Part shown: piece after piece, positions 1 through 7,476 of the stretch
How the letters are laid out: each line of letters begins with the position of its first letter
Position numbering within the stretch: position 1 is the stretch's first letter
NCBI GenBank assembly: GCA_030605085.1
Contig: JAUWBH010000064.1
Location: 1-28,629, forward strand
From: Promethearchaeota archaeon
GTDB taxonomy: Archaea; Asgardarchaeota; Lokiarchaeia; Sigynarchaeales; SOKP01
Reading direction: 5' to 3'
Length of the DNA: 28,629 nucleotides
The notes under the pieces: generated by a model
What the model saw: only the letters and a program-made list of their open reading frames with translations
What the model was told of the DNA's origin: nothing
The model's database searches: none
Program-made: the position numbers and the translations under genes

Positions 1-552
1 AAGAGAACCATCTTCCATAATATCGAATGCTGTAAGATACATAGCAAATGTTTCAGCGACAATAAGCGTTGAATCGTCCGGAGTAATTACGGTTCCATTC
101 GGGAAAGCCATTTTATCGGCTACAACTCGCGTATCACCATCAGGTGTTGCAAGAATGATCTCGGCTGGAGAGAACCGCTTTCTATTTAAAAAATCGAACC
201 CCATATGTCCGATATACGCTCGACCCTGCTTGTCGACTACCATGTCATTGCAGAGATAAGGGGTGTATTTGCTTAAATCGGCTACTTCCGTAAGTCCATC
301 AGGATCGAGCCGAAGCAAGCGACGATCCTCCATTGAAACTACTAACAATCTACCATCAGGAAGCCAACCCAAACCCGAAGGGGAAGTCGACATCTCAATT
401 ATTGTTTCGGCGTTGCCGTTAAGATCAACAGTCATCACCTTGTGTGCGTCATTATCAGAAAACCAGAGTTTGTTGTCATGCCATCGAGGGCCTTCTGGAA
501 ATATCAATCCTTCAAGAAGAACATCTGTTTTTAGTATCGTTATTTTATCCAT
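1..552 (-). CDS. SMP-30/gluconolactonase/LRE family protein, 3' end outside window
   Basis: Reading the minus strand from the ATG at 552 gives 184 uninterrupted codons to the window edge, so the C-terminal part is missing. The product looks like a six-bladed beta-propeller of the SMP-30/gluconolactonase family, which usually hydrolyses sugar lactones using one divalent metal. Visible family landmarks are the N-terminal FPEGPRW motif with the metal-binding Glu at residue 20, the CND motif with Asn102, and the FPNG motif with Asn152, followed by VAET. The third acidic ligand (Asp204 in human SMP-30) would lie beyond the edge. A TATA-like TTTTATATTT at about 571-580 fits a short leader. The gene is divergent from the flavin protein at 660. 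It looks richer in G+C than its right-hand neighbours, which may hint at transfer from bacteria. The family is clear, the substrate unknown. Confidence 0.85.
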   Translation of the reverse strand, partial: MDKITILKTDVLLEGLIFPEGPRWHDNKLWFSDNDAHKVMTVDLNGNAETIIEMSTSPSGLGWLPDGRLLVVSMEDRRLLRLDPDGLTEVADLSKYTPYLCNDMVVDKQGRAYIGHMGFDFLNRKRFSPAEIILATPDGDTRVVADKMAFPNGTVITPDDSTLIVAETFAMYLTAFDIMEDGSL

Positions 553-659
553 ATTTTACATATTGATTAAAAATATAAAAAATTATCAATAGATCTTCAT
601 TAAAGGATTTTTTATCATGATTTAAATCATTATAAGAAAAGAATGAAATACAAGCAATA

Positions 660-1124
660 ATGAGAAGAAAAGATAAAGAAATAAAAGATAAAATGGAAAT
701 TAAATCAATATTGGATATGGCGAAAGTGTGTAGAATAGGTTTATCGTTAAATGATATTCCTTATGTTGTCCCTGTAAATTTTGGATATCACGAGGATTGT
801 CTATATTTCCATTCTGCGCCAGAAGGTAAAAAAATTGAAATAATTGAACAAAATAATAATGTATGCTTTGAGGTTGAAACAGATATAGATTTAATTAAGA
901 GCTCAGAGACACCTTGTTCAGGGACCATGAAATACAAGAGCGTTATTGGTTATGGAAAAGCGTCTTTTATTGCAGACCTTGAGAAAAAGAGAGAAGCGTT
1001 AAATATAATTGTCGGTCACTATTTACCTGGAAATTCGTTTGAATTTAAAGAAGAATCATTAAATAAGGTGAAGATCGTAAAAATCGAAATATCAAGCATG
1101 ACTGGAAAAAAATCGGGGCATTAA
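660..1124 (+). CDS. Pyridoxamine 5'-phosphate oxidase family (NimA-like) flavin-binding protein
   Basis: The 154-residue product has the size and layout of the split-barrel FMN-binding family related to pyridoxamine-phosphate oxidase and to the NimA nitroimidazole-resistance proteins. It starts with MRRKDKEI, a start common in this group. It then has a substrate-facing strand ending in PYVVPVNFGY (about residues 35-44), the LYFHSAPEGKK segment that would line the FMN phosphate (about 49-59), a SVIGYGKA strand (about 95-102), and a C-terminal MTGKKSG. An internal ATG lies at codon 12, but the conserved head favours the upstream start. A TTTAAATC box at 621-628 is correctly placed for a short leader. 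The exact reaction cannot be read from sequence; a cytoplasmic flavin reductase or FMN/F420-binding oxidoreductase is the usual inference. Confidence 0.85.
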   Translation: MRRKDKEIKDKMEIKSILDMAKVCRIGLSLNDIPYVVPVNFGYHEDCLYFHSAPEGKKIEIIEQNNNVCFEVETDIDLIKSSETPCSGTMKYKSVIGYGKASFIADLEKKREALNIIVGHYLPGNSFEFKEESLNKVKIVKIEISSMTGKKSGH

Positions 1125-1140
1125 ATGAACTTATATTATG

Positions 1141-1158
1141 AATCTACATAAGTAGATT
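1141..1158. terminator. Short hairpin between convergent genes
   Basis: AATCTAC at 1141-1147 and GTAGATT at 1152-1158 form a perfect 7-bp stem with a 4-nt loop. It lies in the 50-bp gap between the convergent flavin-protein and MNT genes. No strong T-run follows directly, so termination is only a guess from its position. Confidence 0.3.
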
Positions 1159-1174
1159 TAGCTTTAACAAAAAT

Positions 1175-1567
1175 TTACTTTATTAAAGAAAGTCGTTCAA
1201 GATAACTCGAAAATTGATTCGATAATATACGATGTTTACAATCATCCCATTTTTTCCGAAAATTATAAAAGTATTCAGAAATTTCTAACGGATTTCCAAA
1301 AATAACTTTATAGTTTTGAATAATAGAAATTTGTATATAAATGGGAAATAATTCAAATACCCGAATATCGAATTTTAAAGGAAATTTACCTAGAAGTTCT
1401 TTTTGAAATTTAATATTTTTTTTCTCATTTTGATTATGTGAAAGAATTGCAATATCTATATCTGATTTTGGGCGTAATCCTCCTTCTACAGCAGATCCAA
1501 AAAGAATTACTTCATATTTCTCTTTTAAAGGGGCTAAAATATGTTTTATTTCATCAATACTAGGCAA
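1175..1567 (-). CDS. MNT-domain nucleotidyltransferase (MntA-type antitoxin)
   Basis: This 130-residue protein carries the minimal nucleotidyltransferase signature GS-x10-DxD: Gly24-Ser25 followed by Asp36 and Asp38, then an IAIL strand. In characterised HEPN/MNT pairs (HepT/MntA) this enzyme transfers AMP to a tyrosine of the HEPN toxin and so neutralises it. The only start that keeps the motif is a TTG at 1567; there is no in-frame ATG. The reading frame overlaps the end of the upstream HEPN gene by 8 bp, and GGAGG lies about 15 nt before the TTG, so translation is probably coupled. The C-terminal half (about 60-130) is lysine- and aromatic-rich and shows no further motif I recognise. Confidence 0.85.
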   Translation of the reverse strand: MPSIDEIKHILAPLKEKYEVILFGSAVEGGLRPKSDIDIAILSHNQNEKKNIKFQKELLGKFPLKFDIRVFELFPIYIQISIIQNYKVIFGNPLEISEYFYNFRKKWDDCKHRILSNQFSSYLERLSLIK

Positions 1568-1964
1568 ATTCGTCTAAAATCGCCTCCACAACATCTAACC
1601 ATTTAAATAAAAGATCTTTAACCTCATCAACCGAATTCAGAACAATCTGTTCATCGATATCGTTGTAACGATGTATTAAAATGTTTCTCAAGCCATTAGC
1701 TTTTTTCAATTTCTCTCCCAATTCTGGCTCTAAATTTCTTTTTTTAACAATCTCAGATATGTTTGTTGGATCGTCTTTAACTTCAATACCTAAATCTTTA
1801 ACAAGCATTGCGATTAAATCTACGATTGATTCAATGGATGTTTGAAGCGAATAAAATATCCCGCGTTTTTCAAATTCGTTTTTTGGGTCAAATGGTAAGC
1901 CCTTTATATTATCAATAATATAATTATATTTATCCCGATATTTTTTATGTCTTAAATCATCCAT
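1560..1964 (-). CDS. HEPN-domain (DUF86/HepT-like) toxin RNase
   Basis: The 134-residue, mostly helical product ends its third helix region with RNILIHRY, the R-x4-H-x-Y motif of HepT-type HEPN RNases (Arg93, His98, Tyr100). Arg and His form the RNase site, and the Tyr is the residue AMPylated by the partner nucleotidyltransferase in the studied type VII systems. It is the first gene of a two-gene operon with the MNT gene downstream, overlapping by 8 bp and ending in TAG. A TATATATA-type box near 2002-2010 lies about 40 nt upstream of the ATG at 1964. The motif is intact, so the toxin is probably active. The gene order (toxin first) matches many HEPN/MNT loci. Confidence 0.87.
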   Translation of the reverse strand: MDDLRHKKYRDKYNYIIDNIKGLPFDPKNEFEKRGIFYSLQTSIESIVDLIAMLVKDLGIEVKDDPTNISEIVKKRNLEPELGEKLKKANGLRNILIHRYNDIDEQIVLNSVDEVKDLLFKWLDVVEAILDEFA

Positions 1965-2220
1965 TAAAATTCTATATTAAATGTAATTAATTCTCTTTGT
2001 ACTATATATAATATTAATTATCTTTCTTAATAAGTTTCAGAATTATCTTAATCTTATCTGAGACATTAACAATTAATTTATCTCTCATCCCATAATCTTG
2101 TTATTTTTAGTAAAATATAAAATTTTAGATGAATTTCTTTCGTAAACTACATTATTTGAAAAAAATTTTCAAAATAAAATTCTGTTTATTATAAAACTTT
2201 TTGTAAAAAATTAGCACATT

Positions 2221-3108
2221 TTAGCTGTAAAATCTTAATTTAAATATTTTATCGTATCCAATCTTATGAAACGGGCATGTTTTAATGCAAACCGAACATC
2301 CAGTAGTTTCGTAAAAGTATTCAATGCATTTTGCCCCATCAATTCTGGTTACAGTTCCATTTTCGTTGACTATTGGCTCGTTGTAAATTGCTTCTACAGG
2401 ACATTGTAAAACGCACTTTCCGCATTTCTCGCAATATTCAGATATTTTAAAATCTTCGCGAGGCATTTCGGGAAGTGGTCCCGCGTTTATCGCAACCATG
2501 GATAATCTTTGCCTTGGTCCGAATTTTTTCGTGATTAGTAATCCTTGCTTTCCTATTTCCCCCATGTTTGCCTTTACTGCCATTGCAGGATAAAGAATTG
2601 GACCGCCGAGGGGATGACAAGCGATTGCTCTATAACCTTTTGATCGGATGAAATCTGCTAAATTATTTGTAGCTATACCTAATTCTGCGTAAATCCGCTG
2701 AGCTTCTAAGCCTGCAGGAGGCTCAGGAGCCGTTTCTATTGGTTTATAGTTCATTTCCATACCTAAAACAATGGCATTTTCGTATAATAATTCAATTTTA
2801 GTAGTTTGATCGTTCTTAAAGATAAGATTTTCGTCAACTGGGGCAAATCCAATAAGGCCTATTCCTAGGATTTTCGATTTTTCAATAAGCTCGTCCCAAA
2901 ATTCTTGAGGGGCATGTTTTACATCGTTGGGAGGATTTTTAATTTCGTTTCTATAATCTCTTCTTGCTTTTTGAACGCCTTTAGTGATTTTAGGGAAAAG
3001 TTTTGAGAACTCCACCATCATTTGACCTTTAATATGTGAAACATTAAATTCTTTAAAGTCTATATACCTAGCTTTTAATCCTTTTGATTCCTTTAACAGC
3101 TTATTCAC
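2221..3108 (-). CDS. Reductive dehalogenase/QueG-like double [4Fe-4S] protein (paralogue 1)
   Basis: This 295-residue cytoplasmic protein has a central fold with a GEIGKQGLLITKKFGPRQRLS segment (about 182-202) like the GW.GK..LLI region of epoxyqueuosine reductase and reductive dehalogenases. Two cluster motifs follow. The first is C226-x2-C229-x2-C232-x3-C236-P. The second is C261-x9-C271-x2-C274-x3-C278-P, whose spaced first Cys is typical of the RdhA/QueG group. No Tat signal or membrane segment is visible. A cobamide cofactor is possible by family, but I see no proof of it. The apparent start is a GTG at 3108, with a possible ATG at residue 28-29. A paralogue of the same architecture lies at 21206-22132. 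The substrate is unknown. Confidence 0.75.
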   Translation of the reverse strand: MNKLLKESKGLKARYIDFKEFNVSHIKGQMMVEFSKLFPKITKGVQKARRDYRNEIKNPPNDVKHAPQEFWDELIEKSKILGIGLIGFAPVDENLIFKNDQTTKIELLYENAIVLGMEMNYKPIETAPEPPAGLEAQRIYAELGIATNNLADFIRSKGYRAIACHPLGGPILYPAMAVKANMGEIGKQGLLITKKFGPRQRLSMVAINAGPLPEMPREDFKISEYCEKCGKCVLQCPVEAIYNEPIVNENGTVTRIDGAKCIEYFYETTGCSVCIKTCPFHKIGYDKIFKLRFYS

Positions 3109-3219
3109 CTATCAATTAATTATTTGATAGAATCCAATAATCTTATAAAACATTTGTATTTTTAAATCGAGTTGAGATGAAAAGCAATATTTAAAAATTT
3201 CATTTTATCACTTCTCTCT

Positions 3220-3834
3220 CTAAAGGCGTGTTGTTCCTATTTTTTTAATCTCTAAATCAATTCTTCTTAACGCATTTAGTAAATCTTTTTTTATGTTTTG
3301 AGTGCTAAATTTAAATCTCAAAACTTTCCATCCTTGATTTGTCAAAAATTCATCGCGTATTTGTTCTTCTTCAGGTTTTCTGCATTTTTCGTGCCAGGGT
3401 TCCCCATCGCATTCAATATCTAATTTTTCATTGACGAAAGCAAAATCCAAAATGTAATTTTCGTCTTCAATAGGATAGAGGTGTTTAAAATTCTGATTTT
3501 CGTTATAACCTCGCTTTATTAAATTATTATAGAGTATTTTTTCGTAGTATGAGTAGCCTGATCGCCGTACAATTCTCGGAGCAACCATGCTTGATTTTTG
3601 AGCTTTGCGTTTTTGAAGCTCGTATCGTATTTTCAGAATCTCAAAATCTTTCTCGTTATTTCTAATTTCAATGGGAATATGTTCAAAAGAGGGATATTGA
3701 GACATTTTTCTATCTTTATTTGAGGTAACTATATAGAAACTTGACGCTTCTCTTTCCACTTTCTTATTTTTCTCTAATTGTTTTAACCGATAATCTAACA
3801 AATCCTCGTATTTCTCTCTTACCAAGTTAATCAC
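3220..3834 (-). CDS. DUF559-like / Vsr-like PD-(D/E)xK endonuclease-domain protein
   Basis: The 204-residue protein has a charged helical N-terminal half (1-90) and a C-terminal nuclease-like domain. That domain shows Glu98 in YYEK, Asp130 in ILDFAF, Glu141-x-Asp143 in IECDG, and His148 in PWH. It then has R-D-E-F...GW-x-V-L-R-F, the pattern of DUF559 and very-short-patch-repair-type endonucleases. All acidic residues expected for metal binding are present. The first possible start is GTG at 3834. GAGGTGAT (3827-3834) would be an excellent Shine-Dalgarno for the TTG at 3825, so the product may be three residues shorter. No methylase or other restriction gene is adjacent, so a repair or mobile-element origin is as likely as restriction. 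Confidence 0.7.
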   Translation of the reverse strand: MINLVREKYEDLLDYRLKQLEKNKKVEREASSFYIVTSNKDRKMSQYPSFEHIPIEIRNNEKDFEILKIRYELQKRKAQKSSMVAPRIVRRSGYSYYEKILYNNLIKRGYNENQNFKHLYPIEDENYILDFAFVNEKLDIECDGEPWHEKCRKPEEEQIRDEFLTNQGWKVLRFKFSTQNIKKDLLNALRRIDLEIKKIGTTRL

Positions 3835-3937
3835 CTCTCTTACTTAATGTTTAATTAATTAAGCCTCGTATTTTAGTTTTTCTAATGTCTTAAAAATCAA
3901 GTATTGTATACAAAAGGGATTCTAAAATCATCAAATT

Positions 3938-3945
3938 TTTAAATA
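3938..3945 (+). promoter_or_regulatory. Archaeal TATA box of the M28 peptidase gene
   Basis: TTTAAATA lies 32 nt before the ATG at 3970. The normal TATA-to-start-site distance of about 25-30 nt would put transcription at or just before the ATG, so the mRNA is probably leaderless. Confidence 0.5.
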
Positions 3946-3969
3946 TTTTAGATTTAGATCTTTTACATT

Positions 3970-5196
3970 ATGAGTGTTAAACTAGATGAGACTCGAATAC
4001 AAAAGAATTTAGAAATTTTTTCGTTTCCTCGGTTTTATGGATCTGACGCCGAGAGGAAAAGTTATGAAATAGTAAAGAAAAAAATTGAGAAATTAAACTT
4101 AACACCGATTACTCAAAAATTCAGATTTTCCAATTTTTATTCAATTTATTATAACCGAATAATGCTTGCGCTAATGTTTTGCCTTCTTTTTGTTTTATTT
4201 TTAAATATTGGATTTTATCTGAATTTTTTCCGGCTTTTTCAAGAGATTGTTACTCTAATTTTAATTGCTTTACTTTTTTTAACCTACATTATCTCATCTA
4301 TTTTAAGAAAACCTGATAGTTTAAAAATTGGCAAACAATTTCATTCGCAGAACATTTACGTTAAAATAAATATTGATATTAATGAAACCCATCTTAATAA
4401 TAATAAAAAAGAGATCCTTTTTTTAGCTCATTTAGATTCAAAAGGTCAGAGGTTTGACGTAGTAAACCGGGTAAAAACATATATGCTTTGGTTCTATTCT
4501 ATATTTGTTATCGTGTTTTTTATAACGATAAAACATATTTTCACTTTATACTCCTTAACTTTGTACGTTCTATTCTTGTATATTTTTGGATTTATCCCTT
4601 TAGCGTTAAATTTATTTGCTGTAATTTTAACCTTTAAAAATAAAACGATTAACAATTCAAATGGAGTCTTGGATAATGGCTCTGGAATCGCATGCGTGTT
4701 AGAGCTTCTTAATTATTATTCAAATTCTAATCAAGAATTAAAATTAAAAAATTTAAATCTTTGGTTTATCTTTACCGGTGCAGAAGAATGCGGAACACAG
4801 GGAGTTCGTAAATTATATAGAGCGGTAAAAGAAATCAAAAAAGACAAAGAACAATTTATTGTCATTAATTTTGATGCTATTGGAAAAGCTGTAGATTTAA
4901 TTAAATTTGGTTTAACAAAACATAAACCCTTTAAATTCCAAGAGATTATTCTTAAAAACGCTAAGAACCTAAATTTAAAAACTAATTTCCGAAGAGTTCC
5001 CGTTGGCGTTCATACAGACGGATATTATTTTTTCAAAAGAGGATACAAAGGGATTGAGTTTGGGGACTGGGAATCTCATAAATACATTTACACAGTTAAC
5101 GATACTATTGATAAAGTAGATGTCTCCCTCTTGAAAATACTCTGTGAAATTGTCACGCATTCTCTCAAAGAAATTGATGAACATAATTTTTACTAG
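3970..5196 (+). CDS. Membrane-embedded M28-family zinc metallopeptidase
   Basis: This 408-residue protein keeps the full M28 aminopeptidase metal set: His154 and Asp156 (AHLDS), bridging Asp235 (VLDNGSG), Glu272-Glu273 (GAEE), Asp302 (NFDAIG) and His348 (VHTDG). Two membrane helices lie before the catalytic part (about 62-82 and 88-112). Two more (about 170-188 and 190-220) are inserted between the first zinc ligand motif and the bridging Asp, where soluble relatives have only a short loop. The peptidase site is therefore held close to the membrane. The gene ends in TAG, 3 bp before the end of a convergent methyltransferase-like gene. The likely role is an aminopeptidase or carboxypeptidase acting on membrane-near peptides; the substrate is unknown. 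Confidence 0.85.
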   Translation: MSVKLDETRIQKNLEIFSFPRFYGSDAERKSYEIVKKKIEKLNLTPITQKFRFSNFYSIYYNRIMLALMFCLLFVLFLNIGFYLNFFRLFQEIVTLILIALLFLTYIISSILRKPDSLKIGKQFHSQNIYVKINIDINETHLNNNKKEILFLAHLDSKGQRFDVVNRVKTYMLWFYSIFVIVFFITIKHIFTLYSLTLYVLFLYIFGFIPLALNLFAVILTFKNKTINNSNGVLDNGSGIACVLELLNYYSNSNQELKLKNLNLWFIFTGAEECGTQGVRKLYRAVKEIKKDKEQFIVINFDAIGKAVDLIKFGLTKHKPFKFQEIILKNAKNLNLKTNFRRVPVGVHTDGYYFFKRGYKGIEFGDWESHKYIYTVNDTIDKVDVSLLKILCEIVTHSLKEIDEHNFY

Positions 5197-5199
5197 CTC

Positions 5200-5694
5200 T
5201 TATTTAAAGGGGTTAGGGAGCCATTTTGATGCTTTCCTTTTGTACTCTAAGTACTCCTCACCAAACATTTTTTCAAGGATTTTTTCTTCGTAATTTACCA
5301 TTCTATTGTAAATCAGAAAGATTATTACAAACAGAATTATGCAAATTATTGAAATGGAAAGTAAGATAAATGCAACATAAATCAATAAGATTCCAAGATA
5401 TAAAGGATTTCTGACATACTTAAGAATTCCACCAGTTATTAACATTTCTGAAGGTTCATTTTTATCAAAAAGCGTACGATGAGAGAAAAACATTATTATG
5501 AATGAAATGACCAGGATTATGATAAATAAGCTTAATCTGATTATGAATGGAACAAAATTGTTCAAGCCAACGGATATTAAAAACACATATGTATCTAATA
5601 TCCAAACAGTAATAAAAATAATAGGCGATAGACCTTGTATTAAGTGTGAATATGGAACTTCTCTTTCAGAATGAGATGTGTTTTTAGAGTTCAT
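5200..5694 (-). CDS. Isoprenylcysteine carboxyl methyltransferase (ICMT/PEMT)-like membrane protein
   Basis: The 164-residue product has four hydrophobic segments (about 20-40, 46-68, 95-113 and 114-132). It shows the ICMT/PEMT signature: GG-x-LKYVRNPLYLG at about 88-102, then EE...GEEYLEYKRKASKWLPNP near the C-terminus, the cofactor-pocket region of this family. Such enzymes methylate small hydrophobic or lipid-like acceptors, including prenylated cysteine carboxyls, phospholipid amines and others, using S-adenosylmethionine. Length and motif order fit a complete protein starting at the ATG at 5694. It is convergent with the M28 gene. The acceptor cannot be assigned. Many prokaryotic members of the family have no known substrate, so a link to protein prenylation would be speculation. 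Confidence 0.8.
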   Translation of the reverse strand: MNSKNTSHSEREVPYSHLIQGLSPIIFITVWILDTYVFLISVGLNNFVPFIIRLSLFIIILVISFIIMFFSHRTLFDKNEPSEMLITGGILKYVRNPLYLGILLIYVAFILLSISIICIILFVIIFLIYNRMVNYEEKILEKMFGEEYLEYKRKASKWLPNPFK

Positions 5695-5840
5695 TTAATA
5701 TTAATAATATTTTTTTAACCTTAAAAAGAAATCCACTATAGATGATTTATTTATGATTTAAAATTTTAATTTGAATTAAGTTTTACTAAATTTTTACTCC
5801 CTTGGTGATTAAATTTACTAAAGTTGCTTAGTATTATATT

Positions 5841-6020
5841 ATGTCAGGAAAAATTTTATGTGAAAAATGCGGTAGCATAATGTCTTACACGCGCTTAAAT
5901 CAATCAAGTAGAGGAGAAGCTACGATTTATAACTGCTATAAATGTGGATATCATTACGAATCAGGAGTTCGATTTAATAAAGAAATAAATCAATTCGTCA
6001 AATATCTTAGATTTCTTTAA
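5841..6020 (+). CDS. Small zinc-ribbon protein (59 aa)
   Basis: An ATG at 5841 opens a 59-codon frame ending in TAA at 6018-6020. Two cysteine pairs, C7-x2-C10 and C32-x2-C35, are 21 residues apart. They have the CEKCG and CYKCGYHYESG contexts of a treble-clef or zinc-ribbon fold, as in small archaeal ribbons resembling TFS or Rpo subunits. The C-terminal tail (about 45-59) is basic and aromatic. It stands alone between the methyltransferase-like gene and the SDR remnant. The cysteine pattern makes coding very likely. The function (nucleic-acid or protein binding) is not known. Confidence 0.7.
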   Translation: MSGKILCEKCGSIMSYTRLNQSSRGEATIYNCYKCGYHYESGVRFNKEINQFVKYLRFL

Positions 6021-6111
6021 AATAAGAAAACAATACTGAAGCATATCAAGATTGGGAAACTTACTTTTAAAAAAAAATTTGGAGAAATTTGCTCTTTAAT
6101 AATTAAAGAAA

Positions 6112-6490
6112 TTAAATTTTTCTACCTGTTTTTCTCCTTGCTCTTTTATAAAGCCTATCTAATACACCTCGAATGTCATCTGGATTTTCTCTCATCTCTT
6201 TTCTTTGAATGGCAGCTTCACCTGGTAAAATTTCAAAACTTTCATTTAAAATGCCGTCAATGAATTCTTCAGCTCTCTCCTTGCTCTTTTATAAAGCCTA
6301 TCTAATACACCTCGAATGGCAGCTTCACCTGGTAAAATTTCAAAACTTTCATTTAAAATGCCGTCAATGAATTCTTCAGCTTTCTCCTTGCTCTTTTATA
6401 AAGCCTATCTAATACACCTCGAATGGCAGCTTCACCTGGTAAAATTTCAAAACTTTCATTTAAAATGCCGTCAATGAATTCTTCAGCTAC
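6112..6490 (-). pseudogene. Decayed 3' end of a second KDSR-like SDR gene
   Basis: Read on the minus strand, 6112-6273 encodes a 3'-terminal SDR fragment ending in TAA. It matches the last 52 residues of the intact SDR next to it at about 36 positions, including FEILPG, PDD.RGVLDR.YK.ARRKT. It has no N-terminal nucleotide-binding or catalytic part, so it is a remnant. Upstream of it the same tail is repeated twice more in other reading frames (see the repeat entry). The likely history is a tandem gene duplication downstream of the SDR, loss of most of one copy, then further local duplication. I see no sign that it is expressed as a protein. Confidence 0.7.
6134..6490. repeat. Three direct tandem copies of an SDR gene tail, 107-bp period
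   Basis: Copy A (6134-6276, 143 bp), copy B (6277-6383, 107 bp) and copy C (6384-6490) begin with CTCCTTGCTC and contain GAATGGCAGC at 6207, 6314 and 6421. B and C lack a 36-bp block present in A, which is flanked in A by GAATG on both sides, as expected for slippage or deletion. The copies are nearly identical to each other but clearly diverged from the matching part of the intact SDR (from 6554). The period is not a multiple of three, so each copy is in a different frame. Confidence 0.9.
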
Positions 6491-6531
6491 TTTTATCTTT
6501 ATTCTTTATATTCAAAATAAAAAAAAAGTGA

Positions 6532-7392
6532 TTAAGTTTTCTTTTTGGTTTTTCTCCTTGCTTTTTTATAAAATCTATCCAATACACCTCGCATATCATC
6601 AGGGTCTTCTCTCATAGTTTTTATGCCTATACCTGCATCACCAGGGAGAATCTCAAAAACCCCTTTTAAAATACCTTCAATAAATTCTTCTGCAAATTCC
6701 TCTGCAGTCATTAATTTAGGCACCATAATTTGAGAAATTATCACACATTCGGGTGGTTTTGATTTATTTTCTTCTTCAAATCCAGGTGTATCAGTATCTA
6801 CAGGATATACAACTGAAACTTTAATGTTATGCGGTAATAATTCATTTCTTAGGACCTCTGCTAAACCAACCAGAGCGAATTTAGTTGGAACATAAGTTGC
6901 GTAACCCATATAACCTAAAAATCCCAAGCCTGAAGATGTAATAACAATATATCCTTTTTGAGCTTCCATAAAATATGGTAAAACTATGAGAATTGGAACT
7001 AACTGACCATAATAATTTACATTCATATTCTTTTTAAAATCTTCAAGAGCCAATTTCTCAAGATATTGTACATAAGCATAACCTACGAAATTCAATAAAT
7101 AATCTGGTACTCCATGTTTATCAATGTAGTCTGTTATTAGTGGCTTTAATTTATCCATATCTGATGTATCGCAAGAGATAATCTCAACAAATTGAGATTC
7201 GTCTGATTTTAAACTTTTACATTCTTCTTGGGTTTCTTTTAACGCATCCATTCCTCTTGCTATAATGCATACACTACCTCCTAATTCAACAAAGTCTTTG
7301 GCTGTAGCTTTTCCCATTCCTTTAGAACCACCAGGAATTATGGCAGATTTGCCCTTAAAGGATTGTTCTTCAATCAATTCTGGTTTTGCCAT
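6532..7392 (-). CDS. Short-chain dehydrogenase, 3-ketodihydrosphingosine reductase-like
   Basis: This 286-residue classical SDR has the nucleotide-binding G21-x3-G25-x-G27 motif, with Pro instead of the usual Thr before it (IPGGSKGMG), and an Arg in the AR motif after strand 2 that suggests NADP(H). The catalytic residues are Ser153/154 and Tyr167-x3-Lys171. The segment VYPVDTDTPGFEEENKSKP (195-213) closely resembles the eukaryotic 3-ketodihydrosphingosine reductase (KDSR/TSC10) signature and sets it apart from FabG-like SDRs. The C-terminus is very basic (KKARRKTKKK). The gene follows the molybdoenzyme on the same strand, 71 bp downstream. A long-chain 3-keto-lipid substrate is plausible. 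Nothing else in the window supports a sphingolipid pathway, so the substrate remains open. Confidence 0.8.
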   Translation of the reverse strand: MAKPELIEEQSFKGKSAIIPGGSKGMGKATAKDFVELGGSVCIIARGMDALKETQEECKSLKSDESQFVEIISCDTSDMDKLKPLITDYIDKHGVPDYLLNFVGYAYVQYLEKLALEDFKKNMNVNYYGQLVPILIVLPYFMEAQKGYIVITSSGLGFLGYMGYATYVPTKFALVGLAEVLRNELLPHNIKVSVVYPVDTDTPGFEEENKSKPPECVIISQIMVPKLMTAEEFAEEFIEGILKGVFEILPGDAGIGIKTMREDPDDMRGVLDRFYKKARRKTKKKT

Positions 7393-7449
7393 TTTTCAAC
7401 ACCTTACATTTTTATGATTTTTAGAATTCTTTAATTCTTTTACTCATAT

Positions 7450-7476
7450 AAAATCATCGATAATTACGATGATTTT
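7450..7476. promoter_or_regulatory. Perfect 10-bp hairpin spanning the stop codon of the molybdoenzyme gene
   Basis: AAAATCATCG at 7450-7459 pairs perfectly with CGATGATTTT at 7467-7476 across a 7-nt loop that contains the stop codon of the molybdoenzyme gene (7464-7466). It may be an mRNA 3'-end or stability element between this gene and the SDR. No T-run follows, so it is not a typical terminator. Confidence 0.4.

Noticed and set aside
3220..3834. A restriction-modification system
   Set aside because: There is a nuclease-like domain but no methyltransferase or specificity gene nearby.
5200..5694. A protein-prenylation pathway formed by the M28 peptidase and the ICMT-like gene
   Set aside because: CaaX processing uses Ste24 or Rce1 proteases, not M28, and the genes are convergent, not an operon. 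The ICMT/PEMT family has many unrelated substrates.
6134..6490. A CRISPR array or a satellite-type regulatory repeat
   Set aside because: The unit is 107 bp with no unique spacers, and it translates as an SDR C-terminus. It is a gene-tail duplication.
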